This document shows positions 1 to 8,946 of a stretch of DNA of 43,594 bases, piece after piece. The notes beneath the pieces were generated by a model that saw nothing but the letters and a program-made list of their open reading frames with translations, did not search any database and was not told where the DNA came from. The DNA is taken from NCBI GenBank assembly GCA_937892115.1, contig CALAUI010000017.1, positions 1-43,594 of the forward strand, in the 5' to 3' direction. Source of the stretch: an uncultured Clostridia bacterium. Its GTDB lineage: Bacteria > Bacillota > Clostridia > Oscillospirales > Acutalibacteraceae. Position numbers and translations under genes: made by a program. Position 1 is the stretch's first letter. Each line of letters opens with the position of its first letter.

Positions 1-76
1 TATTTTTCTGCCATAGGGGTGTTTTTGTACTGTCCGCACAAATTGGAGCAGTCCAGAAGAGGACGGGGAGTTTTTC

Positions 77-388
77 TCATTGTGATTTCTTTTCTTTACT
101 GCGTATGCAGAACCATACCGTGATTCCGACGGTAAGCATTATCAGATTGATGACGTAAACCGCCATAACGTACCATTTTACCGATTCATACCACGGAGCA
201 TCGTTTGTAAAAACCGTAATCAGTTTACTTGTCACACCCGCAACGTATCCCGACCAGATGAGAAAATAAAAGAGAATGCTCGCACCCTTTGTGGATTTTG
301 AACGGATGAGCTTTGAAATATTGACGGGCCAGGAAATACCGAAGCATAAAAGCATAACCATTTCAAGTATGGCGGAAACAGAAGTCAT
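77..388 (-). CDS. Small PQ-loop/SemiSWEET-like membrane protein
   Basis: A 103-aa hydrophobic protein with about three membrane helices and a short basic tail (RSKEKKSQ). The first helix carries a WPVN motif followed by a basic loop ending in STKG, which resembles the PQ-loop (MtN3/SemiSWEET) pattern in which a Pro-containing helix is followed by a K/R-rich loop. By family, half-transporters of this size dimerise in the membrane to carry small sugars or similar solutes; the substrate here cannot be read. The ATG is preceded by GGAAAGGG and by a perfect consensus promoter. It is transcribed away from the phosphopantetheinyl transferase gene and seems monocistronic. It could instead be an unrelated three-helix protein. 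Confidence 0.6.
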   Translation of the reverse strand: MTSVSAILEMVMLLCFGISWPVNISKLIRSKSTKGASILFYFLIWSGYVAGVTSKLITVFTNDAPWYESVKWYVMAVYVINLIMLTVGITVWFCIRSKEKKSQ

Positions 389-424
389 ATCATTACCCTT
401 TCCGGAATCACATATTTTTCACAA

Positions 425-453
425 ATTATATTCCGCAGGGATACTTTTGTCAA
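425..453 (-). promoter_or_regulatory. Consensus promoter of the PQ-loop gene
   Basis: On the minus strand TTGACA (448-453), a 17-nt spacer and TATAAT (425-430) lie about 40 bp ahead of the start codon. Both hexamers match the vegetative sigma factor consensus exactly. Confidence 0.8.
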
Positions 454-474
454 CGGTGACGGCACATAATCCGC

Positions 475-503
475 TTGAAATTATCCCGCTTTGCAGTTAT
501 AAT
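475..503 (+). promoter_or_regulatory. Promoter of the phosphopantetheinyl transferase gene
   Basis: TTGAAA (475-480), a 17-nt spacer and TATAAT (498-503) precede the start at 533, with GAGAGGAG as ribosome binding site. It is divergent from the promoter of the PQ-loop gene. Confidence 0.75.
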
Positions 504-532
504 GAAGCAAATATGAGAGAGGAGACGGATAT

Positions 533-1237
533 ATGTTCACCAAAAATAATACCATAATCAACATATATACCGCGGACGTATCTCCTCTTGAGGATGATGT
601 GCTTTTTGAAAAGGCGTACCGTCTCGTATCGGAAAGACGCAGGGAAAAGACGGACAGAATGGCACAAAGAAAGGATAAAATGCTTTCTCTCGGTGCGGAA
701 TGTCTGCTGATTTGCGCCTGCCGCAACTTCGGTGTGAATTACACCAGCGAAGAAATCGTACTGAACGAGTATTCAAAGCCAACCTTCGCAAACAGTCCCC
801 TTTTCTTCAATCTGTCACATTCCGAAAACAGAGTAATGTGCGTTATGGCTGATACCGAAGTGGGATGCGATACGGAAAAAACCGGCAAGGCGGATATAAA
901 AATCGCAAAGCGCTTCTTTTCCGGAGAAGAGTACCGTATGATTGAAGAATGCGCGACAGAGGAAGAAAAGAAGGATTTATTTTACAGATTATGGGTGCTT
1001 AAGGAAAGCTTTATGAAATGCACCGGACTCGGTTTTCATATTCCGCTTGATTCGTTTTCAATCGTCCCGGGCGAAGCCGTTAAAATAAGGCAGTCTTTTG
1101 ACGGCAGCCGATACGGATTTATTGAAGGCGAAACGGCTGACGGTTATAAGTATGCCGTGTGCATGAAGGAACCCTTCGGGATGATCACTCCGCCGATAAA
1201 CGAAATAAATCTGAATGAATTTCTGACGGAAGAATAA
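533..1237 (+). CDS. 4'-phosphopantetheinyl transferase, Sfp type
   Basis: A 234-aa enzyme that moves the 4'-phosphopantetheine arm of coenzyme A onto a serine of acyl- or peptidyl-carrier proteins. The family signature is clear: VGCDTE (residues 110-115) supplies the Mg-binding Asp113 and Glu115, and WVLKESFMK (154-162) holds the conserved Lys157-Glu158 pair. The length fits the Sfp/Gsp class rather than the ~120-aa AcpS class. It sits alone between a divergent membrane protein and a convergent glycosidase-like gene; no NRPS, PKS or carrier protein gene is in the window, so its partner must be elsewhere. Confidence 0.93.
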   Translation: MFTKNNTIINIYTADVSPLEDDVLFEKAYRLVSERRREKTDRMAQRKDKMLSLGAECLLICACRNFGVNYTSEEIVLNEYSKPTFANSPLFFNLSHSENRVMCVMADTEVGCDTEKTGKADIKIAKRFFSGEEYRMIEECATEEEKKDLFYRLWVLKESFMKCTGLGFHIPLDSFSIVPGEAVKIRQSFDGSRYGFIEGETADGYKYAVCMKEPFGMITPPINEINLNEFLTEE

Positions 1238-1273
1238 AGCCGTGGTCAGCAGACTGACCACGGCTTTCGTTTT
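1236..1273 (+). terminator. Intrinsic terminator after the phosphopantetheinyl transferase gene
   Basis: A perfect 14-bp stem (AAAGCCGTGGTCAG with its complement at 1254-1267, loop CAGA) is followed by CGTTTT on the plus strand. It overlaps the stop codon and separates two convergent genes, so it may also stop the opposite transcript, though the T-run on that side is poor. Confidence 0.85.
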
Positions 1274-1278
1274 GCGTT

Positions 1279-3504
1279 TTACGATTTGTATTCGTTTTTT
1301 GTGATACGGAATTCCGAAAGCACAAATCCGCCCGTGGGCTCGGTTATTTCAAGCTCAAGGCATCCGTTTTCAAAGACGGAAGCAGGCAGCTTATACATCA
1401 CCGCCGAATATCCCGACGGAAGCATATCTCTTTCAAAATCCGCGTTTCTCTCTCCGCCGAATTGCGGTCCCTCATAGATAACGTGACCGTTTGCGGAGAT
1501 TTTATGACGGACGGTATCCGTATCGGGCTTTCCCTTATAGCTTATCATCAGCGTGTAGTCAACACCGGGAGTAAAGCCGGCGGTACGGCATTTCAGCCCG
1601 AAATGGTCGTAACACTTAAAGCAGCATACGGGCAGAGTACCGTTATTCACGTCGGGTCTGTCACCCTGAAAATCCATATAGAAATCGGGAGTCTGCCTGA
1701 CGCCGAGAGCATACAGTTCATCAAGAGCAAAGGAAAAATAAAACTCATCCCTGTCAATCCTATTGCGGTTGATAACGGAATTCATATACTTAACGGCATC
1801 GGTTTTTTCGCCCTTTAATGCAAGGTCAAGCTTACCGAGAATGTAGGGCAAATCGGAAACGGGAAGGTCAATGATATCAAGGATTGCGCCTCTTTCCCAA
1901 CCCGCCGCAAAGTAATCCTTTGTACCGAGCTGCATGCCGATAAGCTTAAACAGTTTATCTGCAAAAGCATCTATATCACGGCGCATTGACATTATTTCAT
2001 CGGGAAGAGGTAAAGAAAGAATGTCTTTTGCTTCGGCAAGCCTTCCCTGTCTGATAAAAGGAATTGCATCGGCAATAATGCCGTTTTCAAATACAAGCTT
2101 ATCCTTTGCGAATTTGTCGGTGGTTGCTCTGAGCATACAGAGAAGATATCTCCATCTGCCGTTCAGATCGGGGCATTCCCTTCCGAGATTTGCGAAAATA
2201 CCGTATGTAAAATCTATTGAGGGATTTTCCTCCGGCTTTCCTTCCCAGTTTTTTTCAAGACCGAAAATGCCGTCGGTCACTTTCTTTATGTCCGCGCCGT
2301 AAAAGAAAAGACGGGCATATTCTTCAATTATTTCACGTACGGGCTTATGAGGATTGAAATCAAGGGCTGACCACAGTGCCTTATTGACATCGTCATTCAC
2401 GCCCTCCGAATAACTTACAGAGCCGATGAAATACTTATAAGTAAGCTTATGAAGCTTTGCATATTCGGACGGTCTGGGATTGAAGCTTTCCCTGCCGTTT
2501 ACGGTACACAGAGCGTAATTCCAGTCATCCTCAAGGAAATGGACGGGATGCTCACATCTGACATTGTGAGTGATATCGGGATAGAATCTCAAGGGATAGT
2601 CGGCAGGTACTCTTTTTCTCAGCTCGTGGGTGGAAAAAGCTCTGTTGGGTCCCTGGATAACGCCCCCGACGTGTTCGGGAAGCTTCTCAAGCTCGGCTAT
2701 GAATCTGCCTCCCCAGTTTTCCTTGTTTCTCGGCTCCTGGGCGGAGGGCCAGATTTTTGCATCGGGATGATTTCTTTTCAGGATTTCATAAAAATCTTCG
2801 CTTCTTGCAAACATTTCCTCGGGGTCAAGCTTACCCGGATCTCCTCCCGGAGGAAATACGGCATCAATCCTTTTAAGCTCGGAAAAAACCTTTTCTCTGT
2901 GTCTGATTGCGGTTTCGTAATCCTTTTCGCAGTTGGGCATCCAGAGGGAAACGTCAAGGTCAAGCTTATCCGCTTCTTCACACGCCATACGGGCAAGCTC
3001 AATCTCATCGTATTTCATCAGTGCATTGCGGCTGCTCACACCGTCCTCGGTGGGAATATGCTCAACCGTATTCGTTCCGAAAAACATCAGGTCTTTATAA
3101 TAGCGGACATAGTCGGAAATATCCCACGCATCGTACGTATTGGGAGTATCACGGTAGCCGAGTTGATGACCGCGGATTGACATATAAGGGCTGTATTTTC
3201 CCGAAATATCTTTCGTGAGAATTATCTTATTTTTGCTGTATTCCGTATTTCTCAGAAACTCACCGACGGCAAAAATCAGACCTCTTATACCCTTTGCGGC
3301 AAAGGTCATTGAGCTGCCGTCAAAATCAATGATATATTCGTCTTTATTCTCAATTTCCGCATCTGATTTCAGCGTTATTTCAAGAGTGTTGTTTCCCTGT
3401 AATTCTGCGCCTCTTATCTGCATTTCCTCTCTGAAAATATCCGACACCGATATTTCGTCTCTGCCTGCCGTCGTGATGCCGACGCTGTCAAAAACGAACT
3501 GCAT
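1279..3504 (-). CDS. Uncharacterised large glycosidase-like protein
   Basis: A 741-aa cytoplasmic protein without signal peptide. Residues ~1-90 look like the small alpha/beta domain found at the N-terminus of GH20 and GH67 enzymes (GIRGLIFAVGEFLR). A TIM-barrel-like middle follows, with RGHQLGYRDTPNTYDAW, a PPGGDPG segment, WPSAQEP, then NPRPSEY and SYSEGVNDDVNKALWSALD. I remember the last motifs from poorly described glycosidase-like proteins of Bacteroidetes and Planctomycetes; the GH20 catalytic DE pair is not obvious. The C-terminal ~110 residues look like a beta-rich domain. AGGGG precedes the ATG. Divergent from the GH31 gene, it may act on related sugars. The activity cannot be named from sequence. 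Confidence 0.6.
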   Translation of the reverse strand: MQFVFDSVGITTAGRDEISVSDIFREEMQIRGAELQGNNTLEITLKSDAEIENKDEYIIDFDGSSMTFAAKGIRGLIFAVGEFLRNTEYSKNKIILTKDISGKYSPYMSIRGHQLGYRDTPNTYDAWDISDYVRYYKDLMFFGTNTVEHIPTEDGVSSRNALMKYDEIELARMACEEADKLDLDVSLWMPNCEKDYETAIRHREKVFSELKRIDAVFPPGGDPGKLDPEEMFARSEDFYEILKRNHPDAKIWPSAQEPRNKENWGGRFIAELEKLPEHVGGVIQGPNRAFSTHELRKRVPADYPLRFYPDITHNVRCEHPVHFLEDDWNYALCTVNGRESFNPRPSEYAKLHKLTYKYFIGSVSYSEGVNDDVNKALWSALDFNPHKPVREIIEEYARLFFYGADIKKVTDGIFGLEKNWEGKPEENPSIDFTYGIFANLGRECPDLNGRWRYLLCMLRATTDKFAKDKLVFENGIIADAIPFIRQGRLAEAKDILSLPLPDEIMSMRRDIDAFADKLFKLIGMQLGTKDYFAAGWERGAILDIIDLPVSDLPYILGKLDLALKGEKTDAVKYMNSVINRNRIDRDEFYFSFALDELYALGVRQTPDFYMDFQGDRPDVNNGTLPVCCFKCYDHFGLKCRTAGFTPGVDYTLMISYKGKPDTDTVRHKISANGHVIYEGPQFGGERNADFERDMLPSGYSAVMYKLPASVFENGCLELEITEPTGGFVLSEFRITKNEYKS

Positions 3505-3536
3505 ACAAATCCCCTCTTTCCGTTATCATCTTTACC

Positions 3537-3565
3537 ATTATATCGGAATAAAACCGAAACATCAA
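3537..3565 (-). promoter_or_regulatory. Promoter of the glycosidase-like gene
   Basis: On the minus strand TTGATG (3560-3565), a 17-nt spacer and TATAAT (3537-3542), about 30 bp ahead of the start codon. It is divergent from the GH31 promoter, and the two promoters are only about 30 bp apart. Confidence 0.75.
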
Positions 3566-3593
3566 GAAAAAACGGCAGATGCCGCAATAACAT

Positions 3594-3622
3594 TTGCAAG
3601 TAAAATATAATGGTGATATAAT
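3594..3622 (+). promoter_or_regulatory. Promoter of the GH31-mutase-phosphoesterase run
   Basis: TTGCAA (3594-3599), a 17-nt spacer and TATAAT (3617-3622), with an extended -10 TG (3614-3615). A second TATAAT at 3606 lacks a matching -35. Confidence 0.75.
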
Positions 3623-3654
3623 CATCACGGAAATCACCGAAAGGAAGCCGAAAA

Positions 3655-5220
3655 ATGGATAAGCTCACAGTCAGAATCAGCGAGGGCGAATGCTGGTGGG
3701 GCGGTACAACGATACACGCATACTGTCCCATTACCGATAAAAGTGAATATCATTGGGATTTCAACGAATATGCCGGCAATCAGACCTCTCCCTTGTTTGT
3801 TTCCGACCGCGGCAGATATCTGCACGGAAAAGGCCTGTTCAGAGTTGATATAAAAGACGGATTAATGGAATTTGAAGGCGGAGATTTTGAGCTTTATGAC
3901 GGCGGAACCTGCCTTCGTGAAGCATATATGACAGCTCAGAAAAAGCATTTCCCCTGCGATAAAAAAGAGCTTGAAGAGATGTTTTTCAAGGTTCCCCAAT
4001 ACAACAGCTGGATTCAGTTTGCCTATTATCCCACGCAGGACGGCATACTGAAATATGCAGAGGATATAATCGGAAACGGCTTTGACCCGGGCATTCTCAT
4101 CATTGACGAGGGCTGGCACGTGAACACGGGCTACGGCGATTGGGAATTTGACAAAGCACGCTTCCCCGACCCGAAAGCAATGGTTGACAAGCTTCACTCC
4201 ATGGGATTTTACGTTATGCTGTGGGTGACTCCCTTCGTTACTCCCGTCGGGCCTGAATATCAGAGAAGCATTCATCCCTATATCGGCACCGACCCCGAAT
4301 CGGCGGAAAAATTATTCAGAAAAAACGAAGACGGCGAAATCGCAATAATGAAATGGTGGAACGGCGTAGCCGCTATCCTTGATTTAACCGAGCCGCATAA
4401 CCGTGAATACCTTGACCGTCAGCTCCGTCATCTTATGACCGATTACGGCGTAGACGGCTTCAAATTTGACGGCGGCTCAATTGAGCATTACAGCGATAAG
4501 AGCGTTATCAACGGAAAATACGCAGAGGGCACTGCCGATAAACTCAACATCGCATGGAACGAATACGGCAGGGACTTCCGCTTTCACGAATACAAGGACA
4601 CCTGGGACGGCGGCGGCAGAAACACGATACAGCGCCTTCACGACAGAGATCACAGCTGGACGGGAAACGGCATCAACGAAATGATACCCTGCGCCGTCAA
4701 TGCGGGTCTTCTCGGCCATCCGTTTATCTGCCCCGATATGGTAGGCGGCGGTGAATGGCGAAACAGATATACCGTCGGCTTTCAGACGGATTGTGAGCTG
4801 TTTGTGAGGATGGCTCAATGCTCCGCACTCTTTCCCATGATGCAGTTTTCATGGGCTCCGTGGGAGGCACTTCCGGAAAAGGAACTCGGCTACTGTCTTG
4901 AAGCGGGCAAGCTTCACAGCAGAATGGGAGACGAAATACTCAAGCTCGTAAAGGAAGCGGAAACTACGGGTGAGCCGATAATCCGCTGCCTTGAATACAA
5001 CGATCCTCATAAGGGATATGCCGGTATTACGGATGAATTCATGCTCGGCACAGACATACTTGTTGCTCCCGTTGTAACAAAGGGCACCTCTGAAAGGCAG
5101 GTCACTTTCCCCGAAGGAACGTGGGAGGATACCGACGGCAACCGTTTCGAGGGAGGCAAAGTATATACATTACCTTCTCCGCTTGAAAAATTATTGTGGT
5201 TCAGACGGGTTGGTATTTGA
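3655..5220 (+). CDS. Glycoside hydrolase family 31 protein
   Basis: A 521-aa retaining alpha-glycosidase-type enzyme (family activities include alpha-glucosidase, alpha-xylosidase, alpha-galactosidase and sulfoquinovosidase). The barrel is visible from residue ~115: IIDEGWHVNTGYGDWEFD, then DGFKFDGG with the predicted nucleophile Asp272, RDHSWTG holding the probable acid/base Asp, and CPDMVGGG, the counterpart of the HDIGG motif. It is shorter than typical GH31 proteins because the N-terminal sandwich is reduced to ~110 residues. There is no signal peptide, so it should act on imported sugars. AAAGGAAG precedes the ATG. It is first in a run with a phosphohexomutase, consistent with sugar use; the substrate is open. 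Confidence 0.87.
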   Translation: MDKLTVRISEGECWWGGTTIHAYCPITDKSEYHWDFNEYAGNQTSPLFVSDRGRYLHGKGLFRVDIKDGLMEFEGGDFELYDGGTCLREAYMTAQKKHFPCDKKELEEMFFKVPQYNSWIQFAYYPTQDGILKYAEDIIGNGFDPGILIIDEGWHVNTGYGDWEFDKARFPDPKAMVDKLHSMGFYVMLWVTPFVTPVGPEYQRSIHPYIGTDPESAEKLFRKNEDGEIAIMKWWNGVAAILDLTEPHNREYLDRQLRHLMTDYGVDGFKFDGGSIEHYSDKSVINGKYAEGTADKLNIAWNEYGRDFRFHEYKDTWDGGGRNTIQRLHDRDHSWTGNGINEMIPCAVNAGLLGHPFICPDMVGGGEWRNRYTVGFQTDCELFVRMAQCSALFPMMQFSWAPWEALPEKELGYCLEAGKLHSRMGDEILKLVKEAETTGEPIIRCLEYNDPHKGYAGITDEFMLGTDILVAPVVTKGTSERQVTFPEGTWEDTDGNRFEGGKVYTLPSPLEKLLWFRRVGI

Positions 5221-5273
5221 CACTTGAAAATAAAAATGTTATTATTCAGTATATTTTCTGAACGGGTGATATT

Positions 5274-6695
5274 ATGATTAAATTCGGTACCGGCGGCTGG
5301 AGAGCCGTCATAGGTGAAGACTTCGTACAGTCAAATATCCGTCTCCTTGCGGCAGGCGTTCTGCGGCTTGCAAAGGAGGAAGGAAAAACAGGCAAACCCA
5401 TCATTATCGGTTACGACAGACGTTTCCTTTCCGACAATGCGGCAAAATGGGTCGCGGAGGTGCTGGCGGCAGGCGGTGAAGAAATATGGTTTATGAACCG
5501 CTCCGTTCCCACTCCCTTTGTAATGCACACCGTACTCAAGCAGGGACTTTACTTCGGTCTTGAGGTGACCGCAAGCCACAATCCCTCAAATTACAACGGA
5601 ATCAAGCTCATCGTTGAGGAGGGCAGAGATGCACCCCTTGAAACAACGGGACGGCTTGAAGAAATAATCTGTGAAATCGCCGCAGAGGGCAGAGAAATCC
5701 CCTACATTGATTTTGACGAAGCAGTCGCACAGGGCAAAATCGTTTACAGAAAAAATCCCTTTAATGATTACCTTGACGATATTATTGCACAGCTTGACAT
5801 GAATGCTCTCAAGGAGAGAGGCCTTCGCGTGCTGTTTGATGCAATGCACGGCTCCGGCTCCTTCCCTCTCGTAGTTATTTATCACACCGCGAGATGTACC
5901 ATTGATACCATCAATCTCAACAAGGATGCCTATTTCGGCAATCAGATGCCCGCTCCCTCCGAGGAAGGACTTTCCATGCTGAGATACTACGTAATGCTTG
6001 ATAATTACGACCTCGGTATCGCCATGGACGGTGACGGCGACAGACTGGGTATTATCGACAAATCCGGCAGATATATCAGCGCCAACGAAATACTCTGCAT
6101 GCTTTACTACTACCTTGTAAAGTTCAAGGGCTGGAAGGGTCCCGTAGTAAGGAATCTCGCCACAACGCACATGCTTGATAAAATCGCCGAATCCTTCGGT
6201 GAAAAATGCTATGAGGTCCCCGTCGGCTTCAAATATATCTCATCAAAGATTGACGAGGTCGATGCCGTTCTGGGCGGTGAATCCAGCGGCGGTCTTACGG
6301 TAAGAGGTCACATTCACGGCAAGGACTCAATCTACGCCGCTTCCCTCTTCTCGGAGATGGTCAGCGTAACGAACAAGACTCCCTCACAGTTCCTTGATTA
6401 TCTTGAATCACAGTACGGCCACTTTGAAATGGTTGAGGATAATCTGAAATTCAAGCCGGAAATGAAGAATCAGATCAACCGTGTCATTATGGAAGAAAAA
6501 CAGCTTCCCGAATTCAGCACGGAAATAGAAAAGGTAAATTACGAGGACGGCTGTAAGGTTTACTTCAAAAACGGCGATTTCGTTATCTGCCGTTTCTCGG
6601 GTACGGAGCCCCTGCTCCGCATCTTTGCCGAAAGCGGAAACTCTTCCATCGCTTCCTCATACATACTCGCATTCAAAAATTTCCTTAAAATATAA
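5274..6695 (+). CDS. Phosphoglucomutase/phosphomannomutase family protein
   Basis: A 473-aa alpha-D-phosphohexomutase that interconverts hexose 1- and 6-phosphates. All four family signatures are present: FGTGGWRA at the N-terminus, the phosphoserine loop TASHNP (Ser101), the metal-binding DGDGDR, the sugar-binding GESSGG, and the C-terminal phosphate-binding RFSGTEP. The sequence does not tell glucose from mannose or glucosamine phosphate. It lies 53 bp after the GH31 gene and 14 bp before a metallophosphoesterase, so a shared transcript is likely and would route released sugar phosphates into central metabolism or cell wall precursors. Confidence 0.92.
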   Translation: MIKFGTGGWRAVIGEDFVQSNIRLLAAGVLRLAKEEGKTGKPIIIGYDRRFLSDNAAKWVAEVLAAGGEEIWFMNRSVPTPFVMHTVLKQGLYFGLEVTASHNPSNYNGIKLIVEEGRDAPLETTGRLEEIICEIAAEGREIPYIDFDEAVAQGKIVYRKNPFNDYLDDIIAQLDMNALKERGLRVLFDAMHGSGSFPLVVIYHTARCTIDTINLNKDAYFGNQMPAPSEEGLSMLRYYVMLDNYDLGIAMDGDGDRLGIIDKSGRYISANEILCMLYYYLVKFKGWKGPVVRNLATTHMLDKIAESFGEKCYEVPVGFKYISSKIDEVDAVLGGESSGGLTVRGHIHGKDSIYAASLFSEMVSVTNKTPSQFLDYLESQYGHFEMVEDNLKFKPEMKNQINRVIMEEKQLPEFSTEIEKVNYEDGCKVYFKNGDFVICRFSGTEPLLRIFAESGNSSIASSYILAFKNFLKI

Positions 6696-6709
6696 TCGGA
6701 GGTAAACCT

Positions 6710-7759
6710 ATGTTTCCCGTAATTCTTGCAAAAATAATTTCCGTAATTCTTTCCGCATTCATGTTCATTACCACACCCGTCAATCTTCTTATGGGTAAGA
6801 GTACAAAAGAAATTGCCCGTAAGGAAGACGGCTGTATTATGAGCTTTGCCGCAATTTCGGATACTCACATTGATGAAAAAACTCCCTTTATTTCCCAGAC
6901 CATGCTTGAGCTCGGTCTTGCCGATATGGAAAAGGCACAGGACCGTCTTGATGCACTCGTATTTACCGGTGACATCACCAATCACGGCTATATCGAGCAG
7001 TGGGAAATCTTCGCTTCAACCATGGCGGAGCACGACGTTGCCGACAACGTATTCATGGTAACCGGCAATCACGATACGTGGGGTCCCAACCGTGACGATT
7101 TTACAAATCCCGTTGACGGCGTACTCACCACCTTCACAAAGTACAACAAGACCGTTACCGACAGAGATATCGAAAATATGTATTATTCCGATATCGTAAA
7201 CGGATGTTATTTCATCTGCCTCGGTTCGGAGGCCGACCGCACCTGCGCTACCGTAACCGATACACAGCTTGAGTGGCTCCGCGGTGAGCTTGACAAGGCG
7301 TCAGGAACGAGCTATCCCGTTTTCGTATTCTTCCATCAGCCCATCAACGGCACCCACGGTCTTCCCTACAGCTGGGAACTTAACGAGGAAGATCCTCCCG
7401 AAGAGGGCGGCATCGGTCCCGAATCCGACAAGGTAGTGGAAATCCTCAAGGATTATGACAACGTTATCTATGTCAGCGGTCACATTCACGCCGGCTTCAA
7501 GACAGAGGATGACAAAATCGGCGTTGACTACGCAAGCGTTGAATATCTTGAAAATAATCACGGAAACAACATCACCCTTGTAAATCTCCCCTCCTTCACA
7601 AATCCCGACGTAACGAGAATGAGCCATCTTGTCAGCGGCTGTGGCTACGTATTTGAGGTTTATGAAGATCACGTGCTTATCCGCGCGAGAAACTTCGGTG
7701 CGGGCACATGGGTAACGAAATATGACGTTACGGTACCCGTTGTTCCTACCATGAGATAA
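6710..7759 (+). CDS. Membrane-anchored metallophosphoesterase (calcineurin-like)
   Basis: A 349-aa protein with a hydrophobic N-terminus (residues ~4-28), probably a signal anchor, so the enzyme domain would face outside. The dinuclear metal site is complete: DTH (Asp51, His53), FTGD (Asp88), GNHD (Asn120-His121), FFHQP and SGHIHAG. The family cleaves phosphomonoesters, phosphodiesters or nucleotides; the substrate is unknown. GGAGG lies 6-10 bp ahead of the ATG. It ends the GH31-mutase run, with a terminator directly behind. A second, diverged paralogue lies 1.2 kb downstream. Confidence 0.9.
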   Translation: MFPVILAKIISVILSAFMFITTPVNLLMGKSTKEIARKEDGCIMSFAAISDTHIDEKTPFISQTMLELGLADMEKAQDRLDALVFTGDITNHGYIEQWEIFASTMAEHDVADNVFMVTGNHDTWGPNRDDFTNPVDGVLTTFTKYNKTVTDRDIENMYYSDIVNGCYFICLGSEADRTCATVTDTQLEWLRGELDKASGTSYPVFVFFHQPINGTHGLPYSWELNEEDPPEEGGIGPESDKVVEILKDYDNVIYVSGHIHAGFKTEDDKIGVDYASVEYLENNHGNNITLVNLPSFTNPDVTRMSHLVSGCGYVFEVYEDHVLIRARNFGAGTWVTKYDVTVPVVPTMR

Positions 7760-7776
7760 AAAGTAATATGAATTTG

Positions 7777-7820
7777 CCCGCAGGATTCCGGTCTTTCCGA
7801 TTCCCTGCGGGTTGATTTTT
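7777..7820 (+). terminator. Intrinsic terminator after the first metallophosphoesterase gene
   Basis: CCCGCAGG (from 7778) pairs with CCCTGCGGG (7803-7811) around a partly paired loop, followed by TTGATTTTT. The tail also holds the -35 of the next promoter. Confidence 0.8.
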
Positions 7821-7840
7821 ATGCCGTACTGATATATAAT
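7812..7840 (+). promoter_or_regulatory. Promoter of the BIG2 protein gene
   Basis: TTGATT (7812-7817), a 17-nt spacer and TATAAT (7835-7840). The -35 lies inside the U-tract of the preceding terminator. Confidence 0.7.
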
Positions 7841-7872
7841 CAGGTTATATTATTTATCGGAGGATTTTTTCC

Positions 7873-8925
7873 GTGAAAGTATTCTGTCCATCCTGCGGTG
7901 CTTCCTTTGAAGCAGACGGAAGCAAAGCGTTTATGTACTGCGGTGAATGCGGTACGCAGATACCCATCCCCGTCACCTCACCTTACGGCATTTCTTCTCC
8001 TCAGCAGGAAAAACCGAAAAAGAAAAAAAGCGGTCTGCTGTACGGACTGCTTGTCATTCTTGCGGTTGCGCTGGGTATAGGCGTTTATTACATTTTTCTC
8101 AGCCCCGTGTATATCACGGATATATCGGTGGCAAAGAGCGAAATCACGGTAATTCTCGGTGATGAATATACCGTTGACTATACCGTTTTTCCCGCCGATT
8201 ACCGTTTTGATTCCCTGACCTGGACCTCGGATGACGAAAAAGTCGCCGCGGTCAGCGACGGAGTGGTAAAAGCAGTTGGCGGCGGAAGCTGTACCGTTAC
8301 GGCAGAAAGCAAAAACGGCGTAAAAAAGTCAATGCGGATTTTTGTTGAAATCCTGCCCGAAAAGCTTACCCTTTCGCAAACCGATATTGAAATCAACGTC
8401 GGCAGTACCGCAACCGTTTCCGTTTCGTTCAAGCCGAAGGAAACCACGGATAAGCATTGCAATTGGAAATCCGACAACGAAAAAGTAGCGACCGTCAAAG
8501 ACGGAATCATTACAGCCGTTGGCGAAGGAAGCTGTGTGATTACGGTCACCTCCGAAAAGGGCAGCTGCTCTGCCGAATGCAGGGTAAAGGTAAAAACGCC
8601 CTCCCCCGACGAAGCGATAACCGGCACCTGGAACGCCTATATGAGCTATAATCCCGGTACGGACAGATGGACGGGGCAGACGGATAATACCCTCGTCATC
8701 AATTCAGACGGGACAGCCACGGAATACATCGGAGAAAAATCCTACGATTTCACGTGGAAATACGTCGGGACGGAGCAGGGAAATTACACCTACACTTTTA
8801 CGTTTAATGACGGAAGCACCCTTGACGGATGTTTCTTTACCTACGGGGATGCCAAAGGAACGTTTGCCCTTTACACGGGACAGGGCATAATCGTTGCCTT
8901 TGAATCCGTTACTATCGGGATATAA
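7873..8925 (+). CDS. Zinc-ribbon, transmembrane protein with two BIG2 Ig-like domains
   Basis: A 350-aa protein starting at GTG, chosen because CGGAGG lies 9 bp upstream. Order of parts: cytoplasmic zinc ribbon (CPSCG near residue 7, CGECG near 24), a basic linker, one membrane helix (residues ~54-76), then two bacterial Ig-like group 2 repeats of ~80 residues (WTSDDEKVAAVSDGVVKAVG and WKSDNEKVATVKDGIITAVG) and a C-terminal beta-rich domain starting at TGTWNAY that resembles lipocalin-like domains. It would be anchored in the membrane with the Ig domains outside, binding a wall, sugar or protein ligand. It lies 21 bp ahead of the second metallophosphoesterase, suggesting a joint surface role. 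Confidence 0.85.
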   Translation: MKVFCPSCGASFEADGSKAFMYCGECGTQIPIPVTSPYGISSPQQEKPKKKKSGLLYGLLVILAVALGIGVYYIFLSPVYITDISVAKSEITVILGDEYTVDYTVFPADYRFDSLTWTSDDEKVAAVSDGVVKAVGGGSCTVTAESKNGVKKSMRIFVEILPEKLTLSQTDIEINVGSTATVSVSFKPKETTDKHCNWKSDNEKVATVKDGIITAVGEGSCVITVTSEKGSCSAECRVKVKTPSPDEAITGTWNAYMSYNPGTDRWTGQTDNTLVINSDGTATEYIGEKSYDFTWKYVGTEQGNYTYTFTFNDGSTLDGCFFTYGDAKGTFALYTGQGIIVAFESVTIGI

Positions 8926-8946
8926 ATATAATTTCGGGAGGCACTT

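Noticed and set aside
2449..3180. A 243-codon plus-strand frame inside the glycosidase-like gene
   Set aside because: No ribosome binding site or recognisable motif, and the opposite strand encodes a protein with domain-like motifs.
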